Below are positions 1-4,976 of a stretch of DNA of 6,462 bases, one piece after another. The stretch lies in contig DNLQ01000117.1 in NCBI GenBank assembly GCA_003488415.1, positions 1 through 6,462 on the forward strand, written 5' to 3'. Position 1 is the stretch's first letter, and the number at the start of each line of letters is the position of its first letter. The translations under genes were made by a program, and so were the position numbers. The notes below the pieces were generated by a model. That model was not told where the DNA came from. It did not search any database and worked only from the letters and a program-made list of their open reading frames with translations. Source of the DNA: Ruminococcus sp. GTDB taxonomy: Bacteria > Bacillota > Clostridia > Oscillospirales > Ruminococcaceae.

Positions 1-855
1 ATGCTCCAGCATGACAGACAGCTCAAGGCAATAGCAAAGAGTCTTGAAAAGACCATCAGCGGCGAGCTGAAAAAAATGCTCCGCAACGAGAGAGAGAAGT
101 ATGAGGAATTCTGGAAGGCATTCGGGCTCCAGCTCAAATTCGGCGTATACAGCGATTACGGCATGAACAAGGACAAGCTCCAGGATCTGCTGATGTTCAC
201 GTCCTCAAAGGAGCATAAGCTGGTAACACTTGATGAGTACGTTACAGGAATGCGTGAGGATCAGAAGTACATCTACTACGCATCCGGTGAGAGCGTAGAG
301 CGCATCGAACAGCTTCCCCAGACCGAGCTGGTACGTGATTCAGGCTGTGAGATACTCTACCTTACAGATAACGTAGACGAGTTTGCGATAAAGACTCTTA
401 TGAACTACAGGGAGAAGGAGTTCAGGTCTGTATCGGCTGACGATCTTGGTCTTGAGACACCGGAGAAGAAGGAAGAGCTGAAGGCTAAGGAGGAAGAGAG
501 TGCTGATATGCTGAAGGCTATAGGTGAAGCACTTGACGGCAAGGTAAGTAAGGTCGTTCTGTCACAGAGACTCAAATCACACCCTGTATGCCTGACTACA
601 GAGGGTGAGATCTCGCTGGAGATGGAGAAGGTCATCAATGCAATGCCTACCGATCAGAAGATCTCTGCACAGAGAGTGCTGGAGATCAATCCCGACCATG
701 AGCTGTTCGGAAAGCTGAAAGCAGTAAACGATTCCGGCGATAAGGAGAAGCTGGGCAAGTATGCAAAGCTGCTCTACTCACAGGCACTTCTTATTGAGGG
801 TATGTCGATCGACAATCCTGTAGAGTTCTCAAATCTTATATGTGAGCTTATGTGA
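1..855 (+). CDS. htpG: Molecular chaperone HtpG (Hsp90), C-terminal part, 5'-truncated by the window edge
   Basis: HtpG is the cytosolic ATP-dependent bacterial Hsp90, a dimeric chaperone that helps remodel client proteins with DnaK. What is visible is the end of the middle domain and the C-terminal dimerisation domain, 284 residues of a family usually about 620-650 long. The opening MLQHDRQLKAIAKSLEK matches the family segment that normally follows 'LPLNVSRE', so the first Met is internal and the true start lies outside the window. Further family blocks are FWKAFGLQLKFGVYSD (37-52), LLMFTSSKEHKLVTLDEYV (63-81), the QKYIYYASGES block (88-98) and GCEILYLTDNVDEFAIKTL (115-133). A charged, Lys/Glu-rich stretch (154-168) leads into the C-terminal domain, which ends NLICELM. 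The N-terminal ATPase domain is not seen. The stop codon lies in an ATGTGA hexamer that recurs at 1789-1794. Identification is firm. Confidence 0.96.
   Translation: MLQHDRQLKAIAKSLEKTISGELKKMLRNEREKYEEFWKAFGLQLKFGVYSDYGMNKDKLQDLLMFTSSKEHKLVTLDEYVTGMREDQKYIYYASGESVERIEQLPQTELVRDSGCEILYLTDNVDEFAIKTLMNYREKEFRSVSADDLGLETPEKKEELKAKEEESADMLKAIGEALDGKVSKVVLSQRLKSHPVCLTTEGEISLEMEKVINAMPTDQKISAQRVLEINPDHELFGKLKAVNDSGDKEKLGKYAKLLYSQALLIEGMSIDNPVEFSNLICELM
850..855. repeat. Left copy of a 6-bp direct repeat (ATGTGA), candidate target-site duplication
   Basis: ATGTGA here covers the last Met codon and the stop codon of htpG. The same hexamer occurs at 1789-1794, just outside the right inverted repeat. 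The two copies bracket 856-1788 exactly, as a duplicated insertion target would. Six bases can match by chance, so the call rests on its position relative to the inverted repeats and on the reconstructed pre-insertion site making sense. Confidence 0.5.
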
Positions 856-858
856 TAA

Positions 859-890
859 AAAGGGACTGCATAAGAGCGTTACACATACAG
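859..890 (+). repeat. Left terminal inverted repeat of the candidate cassette
   Basis: These 32 bases match the reverse complement of 1756-1787 without gaps at 27 positions. The outer 14 bases are identical (AAAGGGACTGCATA) and an inner block of seven is identical (CATACAG). Mismatches fall at 873, 876, 877, 879 and 883. Similarity fades inside position 890. The repeat begins four bases after the htpG stop codon. Confidence 0.72.
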
Positions 891-899
891 GAGCATTAA

Positions 900-943
900 G
901 CCATAGTACTTCTGATTTAAAGTCAGAAGTACTATGGCGTTTT
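900..943 (+). terminator. Strong intrinsic-terminator-like hairpin at the left end of the cassette
   Basis: A perfect 16-bp stem (900-915 with 923-938, left arm GCCATAGTACTTCTGA) closes a 7-nt loop and is followed by GTTTT (939-943). It would stop transcripts leaving htpG just before the NTPase promoter, which begins three bases later. The T run is short, so its efficiency is uncertain. Because it lies inside the inverted repeats it may belong to the cassette and act as an insulator, or as a structure used in movement. Confidence 0.65.
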
Positions 944-945
944 CA

Positions 946-974
946 TTGACAGTGCAGCGATCTCATGCTATAAT
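946..974 (+). promoter_or_regulatory. Consensus sigma-A promoter of the P-loop NTPase gene
   Basis: A perfect -35 box TTGACA (946-951) and a perfect -10 box TATAAT (969-974) are separated by the optimal 17 bp. Transcription would start near 981, giving a leader of about 30 nt before the TTG start at 1013. No operator-like palindrome was seen overlapping it, so strong, largely constitutive expression is inferred. Confidence 0.88.
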
Positions 975-998
975 TGTTACTAAGAAAAATCGGAATTT

Positions 999-1005
999 AG
1001 AGGTG
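999..1005 (+). promoter_or_regulatory. Ribosome binding site that fixes a TTG start
   Basis: AGAGGTG resembles the Shine-Dalgarno consensus and ends seven bases before TTG at 1013. No in-frame ATG or GTG lies at a comparable distance, so TTG is the best initiation codon. Confidence 0.7.
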
Positions 1006-1012
1006 AATTTAA

Positions 1013-1678
1013 TTGAAAATCGAAAATAACATTCTAAAGCATTACCTTAAGAATGTATTTTTTATAACTGGAACAGCCTATGCAGGAAAGTCAACAACCG
1101 TAAAAATGCTTGCCAACAGATATGATATGATTTTCTGCGGAGAAAACTATCATAGTCTTGTATCAGATATTGTTGCAACACCTGATGTTCAGCCAGATAT
1201 TTGTTATCTCAAAAGCCTTACTGATTGGAAAGACTTTGTAACACGATCTCCAGAAGAATATGAACGGTGGATATTTAATGTAGGGAGAGAAGCTGCGGGA
1301 TTTGAGATAGCAGAACTCATTTCAATATCAAGAGAGAAAAAGGTTATCGTTGATACCAATATACCATTAGATCTGCTGAAAGAAATATCAGATTATCACC
1401 ATGTTGCAGTTATGCTTTCACCGCAGTCTATGAGCGTTGAGCGTTTCTTTGACCGAAGTGACCCCGACAAACTCTTTCTATTAAATGTTATTGATAGCTG
1501 CGATGACCCCGAAGCAGTTATGGAAAATTATCGGCGTGGGCTTGCTCTTATCAACAGCAAAAAACACTATGATGAATTTGTAAACAGCGGCTTTTTTACA
1601 ATTGCAAGAGAAGATAACGAGAAAGATACAAGAGAAGAAGTATGTGATGTGATAGCAAAGCATTTTGGATTATACTGA
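1013..1678 (+). CDS. P-loop NTPase (kinase-like AAA/ATP-binding protein) of unknown function
   Basis: This 221-residue, probably cytosolic protein has a clear Walker A loop near its N-terminus, GTAYAGKST (20-28), after a hydrophobic strand NVFFITG (14-20), as in P-loop kinases and small ATP-binding proteins. The strand KKVIVDTN (109-116), ending in Asp114, is a plausible Walker B equivalent. An Arg-containing segment SVERFFDRSDPDK (141-153) could be a lid-like or sensor region. I see no signal peptide, membrane segment or DNA-binding motif. The P-loop is of the GxxxxGKS/T type and lacks the IstB/DnaC pattern, so a transposition-helper ATPase is not indicated. The start is TTG, preceded by AGAGGTG and a consensus promoter. 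The gene is monocistronic and AT-rich compared with its neighbours, which suggests acquisition. Nucleotide, shikimate or other small-molecule kinase activity is possible; the substrate cannot be read from the sequence. Coding status is secure and function is open. Confidence 0.88.
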   Translation: MKIENNILKHYLKNVFFITGTAYAGKSTTVKMLANRYDMIFCGENYHSLVSDIVATPDVQPDICYLKSLTDWKDFVTRSPEEYERWIFNVGREAAGFEIAELISISREKKVIVDTNIPLDLLKEISDYHHVAVMLSPQSMSVERFFDRSDPDKLFLLNVIDSCDDPEAVMENYRRGLALINSKKHYDEFVNSGFFTIAREDNEKDTREEVCDVIAKHFGLY

Positions 1679-1723
1679 TAAATTCTGATTTATCTCAGCA
1701 GCCGTATAAAATACAAATGCCAC

Positions 1724-1743
1724 GAAGCACTTTGAAACGCTTC
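1724..1743. repeat. Weak hairpin just inside the right inverted repeat
   Basis: GAAGC (1724-1728) can pair with GCTTC (1739-1743) across a 10-nt loop. It sits 12 bases inside the right inverted repeat, roughly mirroring the position of the much stronger hairpin at the left end, although the sequences differ. No T run follows, so it is not a convincing terminator. Confidence 0.25.
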
Positions 1744-1755
1744 AGGGCAAAGATT

Positions 1756-1787
1756 CTGTATGGGTATCCGTCATATGCAGTCCCTTT
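1756..1787 (-). repeat. Right terminal inverted repeat of the candidate cassette
   Basis: Read on the minus strand, this matches 859-890 at 27 of 32 positions without gaps; position p on the left pairs with 2646 minus p on the right. Its outer end is ATGCAGTCCCTTT on the plus strand. It begins 77 bases after the NTPase stop codon, and the direct repeat ATGTGA begins two bases after its end. Confidence 0.72.
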
Positions 1788-1788
1788 A

Positions 1789-1794
1789 ATGTGA
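1789..1794. repeat. Right copy of the 6-bp direct repeat (ATGTGA)
   Basis: This is identical to 850-855. In the reconstructed pre-insertion sequence, either copy supplies the htpG stop codon TGA, followed by AAAACGG and the terminator stem. Confidence 0.5.
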
Positions 1795-1798
1795 AAAC

Positions 1799-1828
1799 GG
1801 AAGGGCAGTCCGGTGGGACTGCCCTTTC
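1799..1828. terminator. Bidirectional intrinsic terminator between convergent genes, probably the original htpG terminator
   Basis: AAGGGCAGTCC (1801-1811) pairs with GGACTGCCCTT (1816-1826) around the tetraloop GGTG; a G-U pair and a G-C pair extend the stem to 1799 and 1828. On the plus strand the pyrimidine-rich CTATTTCTGTTTTCTC follows. On the minus strand the stem is followed by CGTTTTCAC. It therefore suits both the rightward NTPase/htpG transcripts and the leftward transcript of the membrane-protein gene ending at 1864. Confidence 0.85.
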
Positions 1829-1863
1829 TCTATTTCTGTTTTCTCAATAACTTATCACCAGTC

Positions 1864-2313
1864 TCAGTGCTTTGCGACCAGTGTAACTATCATCATTACG
1901 ACCCCGGCAAGGAATGTGCAGGCTCCTAAAGCGACAACTATCATGTTACTCTTCTGCAGCCTGTCTTCAAGCGCATACAGTTTAGCGCTGCGCAGACGGA
2001 ATATCTTTGGCTTTTTTGGATTGATCTCGACTGTGATCGTATCTCCCTTCCGGAAATCAATGATCTCTTCAGGGACTTGAAAATAGTGGTGTGCAGTTAT
2101 CAGTCTGCCTTCATAGCTGAACTCGACGATCGGACACACCATGAAGTTATATGGACGTGAGGTAAATGGTTTCAGGTCAGTTACAACCGCTTCCACCTCT
2201 TCGACGTCATCGTTTACGAACTGCTTTCTGTAATGCTCTCTTCCGAAAAGAACAGCCAGAATACAGAAGCCGACAAGTAAGAGTGAAAGAGCTAAGATGT
2301 AAGTATCGGGCAT
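1864..2313 (-). CDS. Small two-pass membrane protein, DUF3592-like
   Basis: The product is 149 residues. A first hydrophobic helix (about 5-23, YILALSLLLVGFCILAVLF) and a second (about 123-146, NMIVVALGACTFLAGVVMMIV) flank a soluble domain of about 100 residues. That domain has the alternating pattern typical of DUF3592: EAVVTDLKPF (41-50), CPIVEFSYEGRLITAHHYF (60-78), then GDTITVEINPKKPKIFRL (90-107). DUF3592 proteins have no established biochemical role; the domain is thought to be a small beta-rich unit beside the membrane. The frame stays open up to 2394, but ATG at 2313 is preferred because AAGGCGG lies six bases upstream and because the extension has no protein character and overlaps a terminator-like hairpin. 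The gene lies downstream of the cellulase on the same strand and converges with htpG. Nothing links its function to either neighbour. Confidence 0.8.
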   Translation of the reverse strand: MPDTYILALSLLLVGFCILAVLFGREHYRKQFVNDDVEEVEAVVTDLKPFTSRPYNFMVCPIVEFSYEGRLITAHHYFQVPEEIIDFRKGDTITVEINPKKPKIFRLRSAKLYALEDRLQKSNMIVVALGACTFLAGVVMMIVTLVAKH

Positions 2314-2319
2314 AACATA

Positions 2320-2326
2320 CCGCCTT
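2320..2326 (-). promoter_or_regulatory. Ribosome binding site deciding the start at 2313
   Basis: On the minus strand AAGGCGG, one base from the AAGGAGG consensus, lies six bases before ATG at 2313. No comparable site precedes the ATG at 2394. This supports the shorter 149-residue product. Confidence 0.65.
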
Positions 2327-2342
2327 ATAGAAGAAAGAGGAT

Positions 2343-2368
2343 GCGGACGATCCTGCCGGACCGCCCGC
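2343..2368 (-). terminator. GC-rich hairpin, probable cellulase terminator in the leader of the membrane-protein gene
   Basis: On the minus strand GCGGGCGGTCC pairs with GGATCGTCCGC around the loop GGCA: 11 pairs, two of them G-U wobbles that exist only in the minus-strand RNA. The tract that follows, ATCCTCTTTCTTC, is U-rich but interrupted. The hairpin lies about 65 nt beyond the cellulase stop codon and about 30 nt before the next gene. It could terminate cellulase transcripts fully or partially, in the second case lowering read-through into the downstream gene. Confidence 0.5.
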
Positions 2369-2432
2369 TCTATAAAAATGGCAGACAAAATCAAATGTTT
2401 AATGTTAGAGAGATTGGATAAATGTGATTTGC

Positions 2433-4631
2433 TTACTTAGCAAGGGGAAGTGATACCAGACCTGCATCAGCCTGCTGGATAGCAAGTGCGTCTCCGCCGG
2501 TGATACCTGTCTCGCCGTCGCAGTCAGCATTTGCAAGTCCCTCAGCATCGAGAGGATACTTGGACTTGTTTGCAACGTACTGGAGTACTGAAACTGCGTC
2601 AGATACGTTGATCTTGCTGTCGCAGTTAGCATCGCCGTACTTTGTGACAGTACCCGGTGTAGTATCGGGGATATTCTCTGTTGTAGGCTCAGGTGTAACC
2701 TCTGTAGGAGCTTCAGCAGAAGTAAACTCAACGCTCTCAAAGTCCAGTGCCTCAGGGTTCAGCCAGATCTGGACCTCAGCGTTTTCAACTGCGGCGGGGA
2801 TGTCACTCATGGGGATAGTCACAGTGAGCTTACCGTCAGCATCGGTCTTGCCCTTCCACTCGACCTGATCCCAGTCATCGCCGTTCATGAAACCAACGCA
2901 TCCGTTTGTGGAAGTGTCAGGCTCACCCTTGATGGTGATAACGATGTTTCCGTCTCTGTCAGCATCAGCGAAGCTGATCTTCTTCTTCTTGGTCTTATCA
3001 ACGGGAACCTCGATAGAGCTTGTATCAGGAGCATCCAGGATAGTTATGCTCTCGATCTGAGTTACCTTCTCGGTTCTGGACTGCATATGAGCCAGAGTAT
3101 CCATATCCTGTCCCCAGGCTGAGGGAAGCTGGTCGCTTACGAGGTAGTATGCGATTCCGTTCTCGTCATCAACAACATAGGGCTTGAGTTCTGTCCAGTT
3201 GCCGTATGAAGCATCGGAGAAGGAGAGGAGGGGAGTTGTACCTGTGAACTTGATAGCAACTTCCTTGCCCTCAAGCTCCTTCCAGGTGATATCCTTACCG
3301 GGAGTTGTGTTCTCGTAGGTCTTTGACTTGGAAGCGTCGATCTCTATAGCCTCATCGATGAAAGGAGTACCCTCGGAGAGATCCTGGTGCTTGAACTCAG
3401 GGAGGTGTCTCTCGCTGCCCCATACGATAGAGTCATCGTTGATGACAGACATCATAGTATCGACAACCTTCTCGGACTCAGAGTACCATTCAAGAGTTTT
3501 TCTGTTGATGTAGCCGTGAGCCTCACCTGTGGGCTTAGCCTCGACTTCAACGTTGTTATCCCAGAGTACGCAGGGGAAACCGTACTTCTTGGCAGTTGTG
3601 AGGTACTGTGTAGCCCATGCGATTCTTGCGTCTGTGTTGCCGTAGTTGGAAGTACCGAACTCACCTACTACAACAGGGATATCCTTGTCGAGGAATGTGG
3701 AGCGGAATCCGTCCAGTATGCCTGCAAGCTCTGTTGACCATGATGAGCTGAATGTCATACGGTCCTCCAGGTCTGTAGCAGGGTTCATTGTGAAGTTATA
3801 TGGAACGTAAGCGTGTATTGATACAGCTACGAAATCGTCATCCTTAGGAACGTCGATCAGAGAGATCATAGATACGTCTGAACCGGCGCAGTATCCGGGG
3901 ATCATCAGGAGACGGTTCTTTGCGTAAGGTGAATCGGAGCTTCTGATGAGGTTTACGAAATCAGCATTGAGCTTGTTGATAGTCTCAACTTCGCTTTCCT
4001 CGGGGCCCCACCACTCATGGGTTGTACCCTGGGCTCTGGGCTCGTTCATGCACTCAAAGATGAGGTGCTGGTCGTAATCGCCGAAAGAAGCGTTGATCTG
4101 TGTCCAGAGGTTGATGAGTTTCTCGTGCATATCATCGTATGCAGTACCCAGATCAGCTCTGTTTACCCAGTTCTCGTGGTGGAGGTTGAGGATAACGTAC
4201 ATATCGTTGTCGATAGCGTAATCAACTACCTCGTGAACTCTTGCCATCCAGTCGGGATCAATGGTACCGTCCTCAAGGAGGTGCTGGAACCATGTGGTAG
4301 GAACTCTGACGGTGTTGAAGCCCTTAGCCTTTACAGCGTCGATGAGCTCCTTGGAAGCCTTGGGGTTGCCCCATGCGGTCTCTGACTCAACGCCTGCGAA
4401 GTCAACATAAACGTCCTTCTTTGTATCAGGATCCTTCTTGGAAACGGTTGCGTCAAGAGTGTTTCCGAGATTCCAGCCGATCTTCATATTCTCGGTGATC
4501 TCGAATGCTGTCATTTCATCGGCAGCATAGAGTGTAGCAAGCTCGCTTGCAGGTGCGATCTTAAGTGCAGAAAGCACCATCATTGCAGCAGCAGAGATGC
4601 TTACAATGCGCTTGATGTTGTTTTTGTACAT
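2433..4631 (-). CDS. Secreted dockerin-bearing GH5 endoglucanase (cellulase)
   Basis: This 732-residue enzyme is predicted to cleave internal beta-1,4-glucan bonds in cellulose or related hemicelluloses outside the cell. A signal peptide (1 to about 37, basic KNNIKR, then a hydrophobic core) ends at LYAA. The GH5 domain (about 44-404) shows MKIGWNLGNTLDA (49-61), FNTVRVPTTW (105-114), LNLHHENW (148-155), FECMNEPR with acid/base Glu197 (192-199), SIHAY (271-275), VVVGEFG with nucleophile Glu324 (320-326) and CVLWDNN (354-360). The motif set resembles subfamily GH5_4. Two beta-rich modules follow (about 426-534 and 540-639), probably carbohydrate-binding, then a Thr/Pro linker (640-663) and a type I dockerin (664-732). 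The dockerin calcium loops begin at Asp667 and Asp703. The dockerin would bind a scaffoldin cohesin, making this a cellulosome subunit. The start at 4631 is preferred because GGGAGGG lies nine bases upstream, whereas the ATG at 4649 overlaps that site. The gene has its own promoter. Confidence 0.94.
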   Translation of the reverse strand: MYKNNIKRIVSISAAAMMVLSALKIAPASELATLYAADEMTAFEITENMKIGWNLGNTLDATVSKKDPDTKKDVYVDFAGVESETAWGNPKASKELIDAVKAKGFNTVRVPTTWFQHLLEDGTIDPDWMARVHEVVDYAIDNDMYVILNLHHENWVNRADLGTAYDDMHEKLINLWTQINASFGDYDQHLIFECMNEPRAQGTTHEWWGPEESEVETINKLNADFVNLIRSSDSPYAKNRLLMIPGYCAGSDVSMISLIDVPKDDDFVAVSIHAYVPYNFTMNPATDLEDRMTFSSSWSTELAGILDGFRSTFLDKDIPVVVGEFGTSNYGNTDARIAWATQYLTTAKKYGFPCVLWDNNVEVEAKPTGEAHGYINRKTLEWYSESEKVVDTMMSVINDDSIVWGSERHLPEFKHQDLSEGTPFIDEAIEIDASKSKTYENTTPGKDITWKELEGKEVAIKFTGTTPLLSFSDASYGNWTELKPYVVDDENGIAYYLVSDQLPSAWGQDMDTLAHMQSRTEKVTQIESITILDAPDTSSIEVPVDKTKKKKISFADADRDGNIVITIKGEPDTSTNGCVGFMNGDDWDQVEWKGKTDADGKLTVTIPMSDIPAAVENAEVQIWLNPEALDFESVEFTSAEAPTEVTPEPTTENIPDTTPGTVTKYGDANCDSKINVSDAVSVLQYVANKSKYPLDAEGLANADCDGETGITGGDALAIQQADAGLVSLPLAK

Positions 4632-4640
4632 AATTAAGTA

Positions 4641-4647
4641 CCCTCCC
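4641..4647 (-). promoter_or_regulatory. Ribosome binding site deciding the cellulase start at 4631
   Basis: On the minus strand GGGAGGG lies nine bases before ATG at 4631. The alternative in-frame ATG at 4649 directly abuts this motif and would waste it. The 4631 start also places the basic signal-peptide head (MYKNNIKR) at the true N-terminus. Confidence 0.8.
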
Positions 4648-4714
4648 ATTTTGATATGTTTGTAATGATTTCATGTCAGGCAGCCCAGTGCAGGAAGCTG
4701 TTCCAACGTATCTG

Positions 4715-4742
4715 ACGGGGTGTTATTTTGTATGTTCCCCGT
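4715..4742 (-). promoter_or_regulatory. Hairpin in the cellulase 5' leader
   Basis: On the minus strand ACGGGG and CCCCGT form a 6-bp stem enclosing a 16-nt AU-rich loop. It would lie at the extreme 5' end of the cellulase mRNA, within about ten nucleotides of the predicted start site. It could protect the transcript or modulate expression. There is no T run after it and I do not recognise a riboswitch. Confidence 0.35.
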
Positions 4743-4755
4743 TTTTGACAATTTC

Positions 4756-4784
4756 ATTCTATCATGTTTGTACAAAAAAGTCAA
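4756..4784 (-). promoter_or_regulatory. Sigma-A promoter of the cellulase gene
   Basis: On the minus strand -35 TTGACT (4784-4779) and -10 TAGAAT (4761-4756) are 17 bp apart, each one base from consensus. Transcription would begin near 4749, giving a leader of about 118 nt before ATG at 4631. No clear operator was found, although TTTGAC/TTGACA-like words recur upstream. Confidence 0.78.
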
Positions 4785-4976
4785 TAGATTTTGTGCGGTT
4801 TGTATACGTTTTGGACGTAGAAATAAGAGAAATGAAATTAGTCAAATTGCATAAACAAAATACCTTCCGATTGTCAAATCAGCCAACAATTATGAAGAAG
4901 TTGGATATTAATTAGATGATTGAACAATATCCGGACAGTTGGAAATGACCTTGAAAACTGCGTGATACAGCCAGTT
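4785..4976. other. AT-rich intergenic region upstream of the cellulase promoter
   Basis: No credible gene is seen. On the minus strand, the words ATTTGACAAT (about 4868-4877) and ATTTGACTAA (about 4836-4845) precede the promoter's own ATTGACTT and might be regulator sites or decayed -35 boxes. Two weak hairpins could end the upstream solute-binding-protein transcript: AAACTG/CAGTTT (4955-4960 with 4972-4977), starting inside its stop codon, and GGATATT/AATATCC (4903-4909 with 4926-4932). Neither has a strong T run, so termination here is uncertain. Confidence 0.35.

Larger units (their letters stand above)
856..1788. mobile_element. Candidate small mobile cassette: inverted-repeat-bounded, low-GC segment with one P-loop NTPase gene
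   Basis: This 933-bp segment carries imperfect inverted repeats near both ends (859-890 and 1756-1787) and is flanked by ATGTGA direct repeats. Inside are a 16-bp hairpin, a consensus promoter and one gene. The first half of that gene is about 36% GC, against 47% in the first line of htpG and similarly higher values by eye in the cellulase gene. Removing the segment and one ATGTGA would leave the htpG stop codon followed after seven bases by a strong terminator (from about 1799), a normal gene end. No transposase, integrase or resolvase is encoded, so it would be non-autonomous, or the NTPase may take part in its movement; neither can be decided here. The outermost bases differ slightly (TAAAAAGGG left against TAAAGGG right), so exact ends are uncertain. 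Alternatives are an old duplicated intergenic repeat or regulatory inverted repeats around an acquired gene. Confidence 0.5.

Noticed and set aside
1013..1678. The P-loop protein as an IstB/TnsC-type transposition ATPase
   Set aside because: Its Walker A has the kinase-like GxxxxGKS/T form and no AAA+ sensor or transposase partner is present, so the sequence does not support that role, although a link to mobility is not excluded.
2314..2394. 27-residue N-terminal extension of the DUF3592-like protein
   Set aside because: It overlaps the GC-rich hairpin at 2343-2368, has no ribosome binding site, and its sequence has no protein-like character; ATG at 2313 has a good site.
4632..4755. Riboswitch in the cellulase leader
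   Set aside because: Apart from one 6-bp hairpin with a large loop, I see no conserved core of a known riboswitch class and no leader terminator.
4673..4915. 80-codon plus-strand open frame in the intergenic region
   Set aside because: It runs antisense through the cellulase promoter and leader, has no ribosome binding site and no family resemblance.
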